Source of the DNA: JAIRVZ01 sp031553415
GTDB lineage: Bacteria; Bacteroidota; Bacteroidia; Bacteroidales; Azobacteroidaceae
Length of the DNA stretch: 64,000 bases
Assembly (NCBI GenBank): GCA_031553415.1
Contig: JAVBLO010000069.1
Location: 1-64,000, forward strand
Direction of reading: 5' to 3'
Position 1 is the first letter of the stretch, and each line of letters opens with the position of its first letter. The notes under the pieces are model-generated. The model made no database searches and was not told where the DNA came from. It saw only the letters and a program-made list of their open reading frames with translations. The position numbers and the translations under genes are program-made. Positions 52,480 through 61,060 of this stretch are shown piece after piece.

Positions 52480-53466
52480 ATGATTATTTCAAAAAATATG
52501 AATAATCATAAAACTTTTTTTTCCATCATTATTCCCTTGTATAATAAAAATTTATACATAATAAAAGCTATACACTCCATACTTGCTCAAACATATCAAT
52601 ATTTTGAACTGATAATTATTAATGACGGCTCTACTGATAATTCTTTAGAAATTGTAAAAAATATTGATTTCTCAAGTTTTGATGTTACAACAATCAATCA
52701 ACCCAACCAAGGAGTTTCGATAACCAGAAACAATGGAGTTAAGATTGCAAAACACGAATTTATTGCTTTTTTAGATGCCGATGATTGGTGGGATAATCAC
52801 TTTTTGGAAGAAATGGCATTACTTATAGAAAAATATCCTGATGCAGGTATTTATGGGTCTTCTTACTACAAAGTAAAAAACAACAAAAATATCAGGGCGC
52901 ACATAGGTGTAAACAATAATTTTACAGACGGATACATCAATTATTTCAAAGTTTATGCTCAAACATTGTGGATGCCTCTTTGGACTGGAGCAGTTATTAT
53001 TCAAAAAAAAGAATTTGAAGAAGAAAAAGGATTTAAACCTCAATTGAGATTAGGAGAAGATTTTGACTTATGGGTAAGAATTGCATTAAAACATGAAGTT
53101 GCCTATCTAAATAAACCTTTAGCTTATTACAATCAGGATGTAAACTCTGAAGATCGGGCAGTAGTATCAGAAAGATTATATCCAAATAAAGAACATTTCA
53201 TTTTCAACTTGGATTATTTAACTAATGAAGAAAAAGGTAATGATTCATTAAAAAAACTGCTCGATGCCTTGAGAGTATATGTGTTATTTCCTTATTATTT
53301 AGATAAAAAAAGAAGAAAAGACGCTTTAAATGAACTGGAAAAAGTAAACTGGAATATACAACCTTTCAAAACTAAAATTCGATATAAAATGCCTGTAATT
53401 ATTGTAAAAAATTTTCATACTCTCAAATTGCTTACATACAGGATAAAACAAAAACTATTCAAATGA
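52480..53466 (+). CDS. GT2-family glycosyltransferase
   Basis: A 328-residue GT-A enzyme. Met1 (52480) or Met7 (52498) could be the start; the conserved first strand is FFSIIIPLYNKNLYI. ELIIINDGSTDNSLEI and FIAFLDADDWWDNHF hold the substrate and metal-binding acids, GEDFDLWVRIALKHE the later acidic motif. Its 3' end overlaps the next gene by four bases. Sugar unknown. Confidence 0.87.
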   Translation: MIISKNMNNHKTFFSIIIPLYNKNLYIIKAIHSILAQTYQYFELIIINDGSTDNSLEIVKNIDFSSFDVTTINQPNQGVSITRNNGVKIAKHEFIAFLDADDWWDNHFLEEMALLIEKYPDAGIYGSSYYKVKNNKNIRAHIGVNNNFTDGYINYFKVYAQTLWMPLWTGAVIIQKKEFEEEKGFKPQLRLGEDFDLWVRIALKHEVAYLNKPLAYYNQDVNSEDRAVVSERLYPNKEHFIFNLDYLTNEEKGNDSLKKLLDALRVYVLFPYYLDKKRRKDALNELEKVNWNIQPFKTKIRYKMPVIIVKNFHTLKLLTYRIKQKLFK

Positions 53467-54581
53467 AAATTGCCTATTTGCTTGGATCGTTGAATCGGGG
53501 AGGAACCGAAACATTATTGCTTGACATTTTCCGCAATAAAAGAAATGCTCATTTTGAAATAGTTGGCATTTATAGAAAAACCGGACAACTTACAAACGAA
53601 TTCAATCAAACCGGCATACAACTTATCAATATAGCGCCTCATTCTTTCCGGTATTTTCAATATTTTTCCCAACTCCGGAAATATCTCAAAAAACAAGACA
53701 TTAATATTGTTCATGCTCAACAAGCTATAGATGCTATTTACGCATGGGTTGCCTGTTTATTTTCTTCAAGAAAAATTGTACTCACATTTCATGGGTTTCC
53801 TGAATCGAAAACTTTCACAAACCTGATTTATAAAATTGCTATGACATGTGCAGATTCAATAGTTTTTGTTAGTAAATATCAAAAACATCTTTACGAAGAA
53901 AAATATAAAATAAAAAAAATCAGACAATCAAATGTCATACATAATGGGATTTCATTTGATAAACTTAATAATTATCCATATCATTCCATATGTCAGGAGT
54001 TAAAAATTCCCGGCGATACGATATTAATGGGAATGGTAGGAAATTTTGTTGCTGTTAGAGACCAGATAACCGTATGCCGTTTTCTAAACCTATTAAAACA
54101 ACAAGGTATTAAATTTCACTTTCTCTTTATTGGAAAAAAAAATGATGCGGAGATTTGGCATTATGACAACTGCGTCAACTATTGTCAAAATAATAATCTA
54201 TCAGATAACGTTTCTTTTTTAGGAAGCAGAACAGATGTTCCGAACATTCTCAATCAATTAGACGCATTTATTTATTCGACCAATCATGATACTTTCGGTA
54301 TTGCCGTAATCGAAGCTATTGCTGCAAAAATTCCGGTATTCGTAAATGATTGGCCCGTAATGAGCGAAATTACAAACTATGGAGAATTAGCTACTTTATA
54401 CAAAACTAAAGATGAAAATGATTTATTCTCTACTTTTATGTTATTTTTGCACAATAAAAGCATTTACAAAGATAAAGCACTACTTGCATCAGAGCGAGTA
54501 AAAGAATATTTCAACATAGAAAATCATATCAATAAATTAGAGAAGCTATATACAAATTTAATGGTTAAAAAATTGTGTTAA
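53463..54581 (+). CDS. GT4-family glycosyltransferase
   Basis: A 372-residue GT-B enzyme. The N-terminal KIAYLLGSLNRGGTETLL is the usual GT4 start, FVSKYQKHLY and NVIHNGISFDKL follow. The C-terminal domain has ILMGMVGNFVAVRDQ and an EX7E-like motif with Asp in the first place (HDTFGIAVIEAIAAKIPV). It has ATGA overlap upstream and overlaps the following membrane gene by 7 bases, so it is firmly inside the operon. Confidence 0.88.
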   Translation: MKIAYLLGSLNRGGTETLLLDIFRNKRNAHFEIVGIYRKTGQLTNEFNQTGIQLINIAPHSFRYFQYFSQLRKYLKKQDINIVHAQQAIDAIYAWVACLFSSRKIVLTFHGFPESKTFTNLIYKIAMTCADSIVFVSKYQKHLYEEKYKIKKIRQSNVIHNGISFDKLNNYPYHSICQELKIPGDTILMGMVGNFVAVRDQITVCRFLNLLKQQGIKFHFLFIGKKNDAEIWHYDNCVNYCQNNNLSDNVSFLGSRTDVPNILNQLDAFIYSTNHDTFGIAVIEAIAAKIPVFVNDWPVMSEITNYGELATLYKTKDENDLFSTFMLFLHNKSIYKDKALLASERVKEYFNIENHINKLEKLYTNLMVKKLC

Positions 54582-55975
54582 ACTATTTTCCCCAATATTT
54601 TACATCAAAAGCTATATCCCTTTATATCGGAGCATTAGTAATTATTTCACTATTGTTCTTTTCATATACCATGTCATGGTATTGGTATATTTTCGGGCTA
54701 ATAGAAGTAGTCGGCTTTTTCTACTTATCCACCTCTTTAACCAAACAATGGAGCAGAATATCTGAAAAGGCATTCACTAGAAGATTATTTAAAAATGCTT
54801 TAGTAATTCGTGTTGTATGGGTCTTATTCAGTTATTGGTTTTATACCTTAATGACAGGGCAACCTTACGAATTTGAAGCAGGAGATGCGATGATGTATCA
54901 TTCGGTTGCTTCTGATTTGGCTAAAAATGGTTTTAACCACATTGAACAATCTTTATCCGGATTACCACCCTCAGATCGTGGTTACCCAATTTATCTGTCC
55001 TCTATTTACATGATATTCGGTAATAGCCTATTAATTGCACGTCTATTTAAATCCATTTGGAGCGCTTTGACATGCATTCTGGTATATCGTTTCGCTACGC
55101 GTACATTTAGCGAACCTGTTGGGCGAATATCTGCTATATTCTGTATGTTAATGCCTAATCTGATTTATTATTGTGGCCTTAATCTAAAAGAAATAGAAAT
55201 GCTTTTTTTAATAGTAGCATTCATTGAACGGACAGATTATGCATTGAGAAGCAGCAAATTTACAATATCAAATCTATTGCTTCCTGTATTACTTGCCGGA
55301 AGTTTGTTTTTCTTTAGAACTGTTTTAGGGGCTGTGGCATTGTTTTCTTTTTTCACCTCCATCCTGTTTTCACCCAATAGGGTAATAAAAATGGGAAAAA
55401 AGTTTACTTTAATCATTTGGATTCTGGTTGCCGCTGTTTATATTGTTGGAGGAAAAGTTTCTTCAGAATTAGAAGAAACCTGGTCGAACAAAGATGATAA
55501 CCAGTCTCGTTCTATGGCTTTTTATGCAGCCAGGGAAGGTGGTAATAAATTAGTTAAAGATGTCACCGGAGCAATGTTTGCTCCCATGATTTTTGCAATA
55601 CCTTTCCCAACAATGGTAAATATACCTATCCAACAAAATCAACAACTTATCCACGGAGGCAATTATGTGAAAAACATCATGGCTTTTTTCACCATGTTTG
55701 CTTTCATTTGGGCAATTATAAATCGAAAATGGAAAGAATATAGTCTGATTGGAAGTTTTGTATTAGGTTATTTAGCAATACTTGCTTTCAGTGGTTTTGC
55801 CCACTCTGAACGTTTTCATATACCAACTTTGCCTTTTGAACTTATGATGGCAGCATTTGGTATCAGTTTAATGACAAACAAAGAAAAGAAATACTATAAT
55901 TATTATCTTCTATTTATAATGGTTGCCATTGTCGGTTGGAGTTGGTTTAAATTAGCAGGAAGAGGATTGGCATAA
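54575..55975 (+). CDS. GT39/ArnT-like membrane glycosyltransferase or polymerase-like protein
   Basis: A 466-residue protein with about eleven membrane helices, read from a GTG (54575) that overlaps the preceding gene. After the first helices the loop FEAGDAMMYHSVASDL and then SDRGYPIYLSSIYMIFG resembles the first-loop acidic motif and second region of PMT_2/ArnT-like GT-C enzymes. These transfer sugars from undecaprenyl phosphate on the periplasmic face, matching the GtrB-like gene in the locus. A polymerase role (Wzy-like) is an alternative, as no classical Wzy is present. Family-level call only. Confidence 0.65.
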   Translation: MLNYFPQYFTSKAISLYIGALVIISLLFFSYTMSWYWYIFGLIEVVGFFYLSTSLTKQWSRISEKAFTRRLFKNALVIRVVWVLFSYWFYTLMTGQPYEFEAGDAMMYHSVASDLAKNGFNHIEQSLSGLPPSDRGYPIYLSSIYMIFGNSLLIARLFKSIWSALTCILVYRFATRTFSEPVGRISAIFCMLMPNLIYYCGLNLKEIEMLFLIVAFIERTDYALRSSKFTISNLLLPVLLAGSLFFFRTVLGAVALFSFFTSILFSPNRVIKMGKKFTLIIWILVAAVYIVGGKVSSELEETWSNKDDNQSRSMAFYAAREGGNKLVKDVTGAMFAPMIFAIPFPTMVNIPIQQNQQLIHGGNYVKNIMAFFTMFAFIWAIINRKWKEYSLIGSFVLGYLAILAFSGFAHSERFHIPTLPFELMMAAFGISLMTNKEKKYYNYYLLFIMVAIVGWSWFKLAGRGLA

Positions 55976-55998
55976 TTCTTGTTTATTTCAAAGCAATA

Positions 55999-56931
55999 AT
56001 GATGAAAATACTTATTGTTTGCAGCATAAATTCCGGTCGGATTTCACCCTTTGTCTCTGAACAAGCCGAAAGCCTTCAGAAAAAAGGATGTGAAATTGAC
56101 TACTTTACCATATCAGGCAAGGGATTCAAAGGGTATTTGCAAAACAGAAAAAAGCTGATTCTAAAAATAAAAGAATACAAACCGGATATCATTCATGCCC
56201 ACTATGGATTGTCCGGATTATTAGCAAATTTACAACAAAAAATACCTGTAGTCACAACCTATCACGGAAGTGATATTTATAACAAACAGGTTTTTAGGTT
56301 TTCCAGGCTTTCAATCGCATTATCGAGTTTTAATATTTTCGTATCACAAAAGAATATTGACATCGCAAAACCGAAAAAGAATTTTGCCTTAATTCCTTGT
56401 GGTGTAAATATTGATTTATTTAAACCCTTAGATAAAGAATTTTGCAGGAATAAACTAGGTTTTCAAAAAGAAGATAAATTGGTACTGTTTTCCGGATCTT
56501 TCGATGATAAAGTCAAAAATTCTCCTTTGGCAAAAGAAGCAGTTGCTTTACTTCCGGGGGTTAAACTGATAGAATTAAAAGGTTACAGCAGAATTCAGGT
56601 ATGTGAACTTATCAATGCTGTTGATAGTGTATTAATGACAAGCCTGACAGAAGGTTCTCCTCAATTGATTAAAGAAGCTATGGCTTGTAATTGTCCGGTA
56701 GTATCTGTTGATGTAGGCGATGTTAAAAATATCATTTCTGACGTAAATGGCTGTTATATTACATCTTATGAGTCAAAAAAAATTGCAGGCAACATACAGC
56801 AGACTCTTGATTTTGAAGAAAGAACAAATGGCTGGAAAAATATATTGAATCTGGGGTTGGATTTGGAAAGCGTGGCTAATAAAGTCCTTGACATTTACAG
56901 GTCTGCTGTTAAAAATAAAACCGGAAATTGA
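55999..56931 (+). CDS. GT4-family glycosyltransferase
   Basis: A 310-residue GT-B enzyme starting MMKILIVCSINSGRISPFV (Met1 or Met2). It is short for the family, with a compact N-terminal domain: IIHAHYGLSGLLAN and VVTTYHGSDIYNK are typical of GT4 sequences. The EX7E motif is complete (EGSPQLIKEAMACNCPV). It is 6 bases upstream of the DUF354 gene. Donor and acceptor are unknown. Confidence 0.88.
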   Translation: MMKILIVCSINSGRISPFVSEQAESLQKKGCEIDYFTISGKGFKGYLQNRKKLILKIKEYKPDIIHAHYGLSGLLANLQQKIPVVTTYHGSDIYNKQVFRFSRLSIALSSFNIFVSQKNIDIAKPKKNFALIPCGVNIDLFKPLDKEFCRNKLGFQKEDKLVLFSGSFDDKVKNSPLAKEAVALLPGVKLIELKGYSRIQVCELINAVDSVLMTSLTEGSPQLIKEAMACNCPVVSVDVGDVKNIISDVNGCYITSYESKKIAGNIQQTLDFEERTNGWKNILNLGLDLESVANKVLDIYRSAVKNKTGN

Positions 56932-56937
56932 GTTTAT

Positions 56938-58035
56938 ATGAAAGTATTATTTTATCTGGGACATCCTGCACAATTTCACTTCAGCAAAAATATTATCCGT
57001 ATATTGCTTGAAGACGGGCATCAGGTAAAAATATTACTGAAAACAAAAGATGTTCTGGAAGAATTGGTCAAAAATATTGGGTTTGAATATGAAAATATTC
57101 AGGAATCTGTTAGAAAAAACAATAAATTTGCTATACTTGCGGCTTCTTTCAAACGGATGATTAAAGTGATGATGATTGCCAAACGTTTTAATGCAGACAT
57201 TTTAGCCGGGACTGATTCTTCAATCGCCCAGGCTGCTTATTTTCTTCGAAAACCATCCCTCACCACATTAGAAGACGACTATAACGTAATAAAAAATCTG
57301 GCAAAATTAACATATCCTTTCAGTACCCACATCATTGTACCTTCAGTTTGTGATGTTTGTGAAAAGTGGAACAAAAAAAAGATTCCCTACTATGGATACA
57401 TGAAGTTAGCTTACCTTCATCCCAACAGGTTTACTCCGGATGAAGATATTAAAAAGAAATATATAAATGCTACTGACTTTTGCATTATCCGTCTGGCAAA
57501 ATTAACAGCACATCATGATTCGGGCATCAAAGGATTAAACAACGATATTATAAAAAAAACAATTCAACTTATAGAAGAGAAAGGTTATTCTGTCTATATC
57601 AGTTCGGAATCAGAATTTCCTGAAAATCTGGAAAAATACAGACTGAAAATTAATCCAAACGACATACATCATGTCTTGTTCCATACTTCTTTATTCATTT
57701 CTGACAGTCAAAGCATGTCGGTAGAAACGGCGCTGCTTGGAGTCCCTTCTATCAGATTCAGCGATTTTGCCGGTAAAATAAGTGTATTGGAAGAATTAGA
57801 ACATATATATAAATTAACATTTGGGATAACAACAAACGAGCCGGAAAAATTGTTAATACTCACAAACAAACTTTTATCAGAAAAAAATATTAAAGCAACA
57901 TTTAATATCCGGCGACAAAAAATGCTGTCGGAAAAAATAGATGTCACTGCATTTTTTGTTTGGTTTATTGAAAATTATCCACAAAGTGCCGGGATAATGA
58001 AAGAAAATCCTGATTATCAAAACATTTTTAAATGA
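56938..58035 (+). CDS. DUF354 protein (GT-B-like)
   Basis: A 365-residue protein starting KVLFYLGHPAQFHFSKNII, the hallmark of the DUF354 family. It has a GT-B-like two-domain layout with a nucleotide-sugar-binding-like block near the end (DSQSMSVETALLGVPSIRFS). DUF354 genes lie in glycan loci and are commonly found next to WecB-type epimerases, as here. They are thought to be glycosyltransferase or epimerase related, but activity is not established. It overlaps wecB by four bases. Confidence 0.8.
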   Translation: MKVLFYLGHPAQFHFSKNIIRILLEDGHQVKILLKTKDVLEELVKNIGFEYENIQESVRKNNKFAILAASFKRMIKVMMIAKRFNADILAGTDSSIAQAAYFLRKPSLTTLEDDYNVIKNLAKLTYPFSTHIIVPSVCDVCEKWNKKKIPYYGYMKLAYLHPNRFTPDEDIKKKYINATDFCIIRLAKLTAHHDSGIKGLNNDIIKKTIQLIEEKGYSVYISSESEFPENLEKYRLKINPNDIHHVLFHTSLFISDSQSMSVETALLGVPSIRFSDFAGKISVLEELEHIYKLTFGITTNEPEKLLILTNKLLSEKNIKATFNIRRQKMLSEKIDVTAFFVWFIENYPQSAGIMKENPDYQNIFK

Positions 58036-59207
58036 TAAGAATTCTCACAATCATAGGAGCGCGTCCACAAATAATAAAAGCAGCTGCATTAAGCAGGGCT
58101 ATCAGGAACAAATTTTCGAAAAAAATCGAAGAAAAAATCCTGCATACCGGACAGCATTATGATGATAATATGTCGGATATCTTCTTCACAGAATTAGATA
58201 TCCCCCAACCCGATTACAACCTGCACATCGGTTCCGGAACTCATGGCGGCCAAACATCCAAAATGATAGCAGGAATTGAACAAATACTCATTAATGAAAA
58301 ATTCGATGCAATAGTTCTTTATGGAGATACCAATTCTACTTTAGCAGGAGCCATCACTGCATCCAAACTACATATTCCCATCATACATATTGAAGCCGGA
58401 TTACGCTCATACAACAAAACAATGCCGGAAGAAATCAATCGTATTATGTGCGATCATGTTTCTACTCTTTTGTTTTCCCCAACACAAACAGGAATTAAAA
58501 ATTTGAAAAACGAAGGTTTCTCAACACAAAATACAGCTCCATTTTCAATTGACAATCCCGGTATTTTTTGCAGTGGGGATATTATGTACGATAACAGTAT
58601 TTATTTTTCTGAAATTGCATCTCAGAAAACTAACATATTAACAAACTATAATATCCAACCCGGCAAATACATATTAGCAACCATTCACCGGGACAATAAT
58701 ACTGATGATCATAACAGATTACGCAATATTCTGGAAGCTTTCCTTGAAATTGCAGAAAAAAATAACATTTCTGTTGTTTTCCCATTACACCCAAGAACTA
58801 AAAAAACGCTTACCGAACCGACATTAAACGATCTTTTTAATAAAATTAAAAACTGCAACCTGATAAAAATTATTCCACCGGCATCATTCTTAGAAATGGT
58901 TGTATTGGAAAAAAATGCTTTGTTAATTATGACTGATTCCGGCGGAGTACAAAAAGAAGCATATTATTTCAAAAAGCCATGCGTTATTTTACGAAATGAA
59001 ACAGAATGGATTGAAATTCTTGAAAATAATGCCGGGGTTCTGGCCGATGCAAACAAAACAGCAATTATCAATGCTTTTGAAAAAATGAAAAACTGTCAAT
59101 CTGCATTTCCTCCGGTTTTTGGGAATGCCCATGCTGCAGAATTCATTTTAACGGAATTACTCAAACAACAACCTGCAACAAATAATAATATTAATAAAAA
59201 CCAATGA
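58032..59207 (+). CDS. wecB: Non-hydrolysing UDP-GlcNAc 2-epimerase
   Basis: A 391-residue GT-B-fold enzyme interconverting UDP-GlcNAc and UDP-ManNAc. The full set of family landmarks is visible: RILTIIGARPQIIKAAAL at the N-terminus, LHTGQHYDDNMSDIFF, VLYGDTNSTLAGAI, HIEAGLRSYNKTMPEEINR, PLHPRTKK and MTDSGGVQKEAYYF. It probably supplies ManNAc or ManNAcA precursors for the glycan. It overlaps DUF354 and the following oxidoreductase gene by four bases each. The UDP-ManNAc dehydrogenase (wecC) expected for a uronate is not in the window. Confidence 0.94.
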   Translation: MIRILTIIGARPQIIKAAALSRAIRNKFSKKIEEKILHTGQHYDDNMSDIFFTELDIPQPDYNLHIGSGTHGGQTSKMIAGIEQILINEKFDAIVLYGDTNSTLAGAITASKLHIPIIHIEAGLRSYNKTMPEEINRIMCDHVSTLLFSPTQTGIKNLKNEGFSTQNTAPFSIDNPGIFCSGDIMYDNSIYFSEIASQKTNILTNYNIQPGKYILATIHRDNNTDDHNRLRNILEAFLEIAEKNNISVVFPLHPRTKKTLTEPTLNDLFNKIKNCNLIKIIPPASFLEMVVLEKNALLIMTDSGGVQKEAYYFKKPCVILRNETEWIEILENNAGVLADANKTAIINAFEKMKNCQSAFPPVFGNAHAAEFILTELLKQQPATNNNINKNQ

Positions 59208-60244
59208 ATAAAAAATTTAAATTTGCAGTAATAGGACAAGGTCATATTGGCAAACGCCATGCAGAAATGATTCGAAGAAACAAAGATTCTGAATTAGTGG
59301 CTGTCTGCGATATATCGTCAAAAGAAGAATTAGGGTTAACAGATATCAAAGAACCATTCTTTAGCTCCATCGATGAAGTATTAAATTCCGGTTTGCCGAT
59401 CGATGTTATAAACATCTGTACTCCAAACGGCTTTCATGCTGAGTATACTTTGAAAGCATTGGAGAAACAGAAACATGTGGTAGTTGAAAAGCCAATCGCC
59501 CTGACTAAAGCTGATGTTGAAAAAATATTGTTTAAATCGCTTGAAGTTTCATGCCATGTCTTTTGTGTAATGCAAAATCGGTTTTCTCCTCCATCCGTCT
59601 GGCTTAAAGACATTATTATGAACAATGTTTTAGGCAATATATATATGGTTAAACTGGATTGTTTCTGGAACCGTGATGAGCGTTATTACAAAAAAGGGAA
59701 TTGGCATGGAGATGCAAAATTGGATGGAGGTACACTATTCACCCAATTCTCACATTTCATTGATATCATGTACTGGCTTTTCGGCGACATCACAAATATC
59801 TGCGGAAATTTTTCTGACTTTTGCCACCAAAACCTCACAGATTTCGAAGATAGCGGTTGTGTAACATTCAATTTTATAAATGGAGGAATGGGGTGTCTGA
59901 ATTATTCTACAGCTGTTTGGGATACCAATCTTGAAAGCAGTATCACAATCATCGGAGAAAAAGGAACAGTAAAAGTAGCCGGACAATATATGAATGAAGT
60001 AGTTTATTGCCACATAAAAGACTATGTAATGCCGGAGTTGGCCCCTTCCAATCCGCCTAATGACTATGGAGCATATAAAGGCTCAGCTCAAAATCACCAT
60101 TATGTGATACGAAATGTAGTGGAAACCCTTCAAAATAAAGGTTCCATTTCAACTAACCTGCTTGAAGGATTGAAAATTGTCGACATCATTGAACGTATTT
60201 ACGAAGTAAGGGATAAAAGGTTTAAGAAAAATCCCTCACAATAA
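59204..60244 (+). CDS. Gfo/Idh/MocA oxidoreductase, WbpB/WlbA-like
   Basis: A 346-residue NAD(P)-dependent enzyme. The Rossmann motif is FAVIGQGHIGKRHAEM, with the EKP catalytic motif in VVVEKPIALT. CVMQNRFSPPSVWLKDII and the family marker WHGDAKLDGGTLFTQFSHFI are typical of the branch oxidising UDP-N-acetylglucosaminuronate at C3 (WbpB/WlbA). Such enzymes need a partner aminotransferase (WbpE) to make 3-amino uronates. The only DegT-type enzyme in the locus is WecE-like. It is the last gene before the promoter of wza. Confidence 0.85.
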   Translation: MNKKFKFAVIGQGHIGKRHAEMIRRNKDSELVAVCDISSKEELGLTDIKEPFFSSIDEVLNSGLPIDVINICTPNGFHAEYTLKALEKQKHVVVEKPIALTKADVEKILFKSLEVSCHVFCVMQNRFSPPSVWLKDIIMNNVLGNIYMVKLDCFWNRDERYYKKGNWHGDAKLDGGTLFTQFSHFIDIMYWLFGDITNICGNFSDFCHQNLTDFEDSGCVTFNFINGGMGCLNYSTAVWDTNLESSITIIGEKGTVKVAGQYMNEVVYCHIKDYVMPELAPSNPPNDYGAYKGSAQNHHYVIRNVVETLQNKGSISTNLLEGLKIVDIIERIYEVRDKRFKKNPSQ

Positions 60245-60267
60245 TTATTTACTATTCCGAAAATTAA

Positions 60268-60275
60268 TATCTTTG
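60268..60275 (+). promoter_or_regulatory. Probable -7 box for wza-wzc
   Basis: TATCTTTG matches TAnnTTTG exactly, 27 bases before the wza ATG at 60303. The best -33 candidate is TTTA at 60248-60251, 16 bases away. It allows wza and wzc to be expressed separately from the long upstream operon. Confidence 0.5.
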
Positions 60276-60302
60276 AAGCATCAAAACAAATCGGGAACAG
60301 GC

Positions 60303-61058
60303 ATGAAGAGAAACATAAAATTATTAGTATTATTTACCCTCATATTTACATCTTGTACTTCTCCCAAAAAAGTGCTCTATTTGCAAGATGTAGACCAGAT
60401 AAAAGAACAAATCATTTCTCAAAAAATTGAAATGACTATTCAAAAGGACGATGCATTATCTATCGCTGTCAGTAGCCGGAATCCGGAACTGTCTATTCCA
60501 TTTAATATCGGCAGTACAGGAGGTTCATCAGGCACAGGTTCCGGTTATACTGTAGATGTCAATGGAGAAATTGATTTTCCTGTTTTTGGAAAAATACAAG
60601 TAGTCGGATTAACTCGTATGCAACTTCAGGAAATGATTAAAAACAAACTCATTCAGGCCAATTATATCTCAGATCCAATCGTTACTGTACAGTTTGTTAA
60701 TTTCAAATTTTCAGTATTGGGAGAAGTTGGCAGCCCTGGTGTTTATCAGATTACAGGTGACCGCATTACATTATTTGAAGCAATAAGTAAGGCAGGAGAT
60801 TTAACCCAATATGGAAGACGTGACCGTGTTGCTGTCATCAGGGAAAACGATAGTATCAGGACTTTTTTATATAACGATTTACGTTCGACTGATATATTTA
60901 ATTCGCCTTATTATTACCTGCATCAGAACGATATAATATATGTCGAGCCGAATAAAGCGAAAATGCAGTCAATGGACAGGAATATAATTTCTAACTGGAT
61001 GTTTTATTTGTCAGTTATCATGTCCATTACAACATTTTCAATGGTATTTATTAAATAA
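60303..61058 (+). CDS. wza: Outer-membrane polysaccharide export lipoprotein (Wza-like)
   Basis: A 251-residue protein from ATG 60303; a TTG at 60273 opens the frame but overlaps the promoter. The signal peptide ends in the lipobox TLIFTSCTS. The polysaccharide export domain is QKDDALSIAVSSRNPELS, then YTVDVNGEIDFPVFGKIQVV, and SLBB-type repeats follow (FSVLGEVGSPGVYQIT, ITLFEAISKAGDLTQYGRRD). A hydrophobic C-terminal helix (FYLSVIMSITTFSMVFI) is present. It is shorter than enteric Wza (about 380 residues), as usual in Bacteroidota. It is 2 bases upstream of wzc. Confidence 0.9.
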   Translation: MKRNIKLLVLFTLIFTSCTSPKKVLYLQDVDQIKEQIISQKIEMTIQKDDALSIAVSSRNPELSIPFNIGSTGGSSGTGSGYTVDVNGEIDFPVFGKIQVVGLTRMQLQEMIKNKLIQANYISDPIVTVQFVNFKFSVLGEVGSPGVYQITGDRITLFEAISKAGDLTQYGRRDRVAVIRENDSIRTFLYNDLRSTDIFNSPYYYLHQNDIIYVEPNKAKMQSMDRNIISNWMFYLSVIMSITTFSMVFIK

Positions 61059-61060
61059 TT

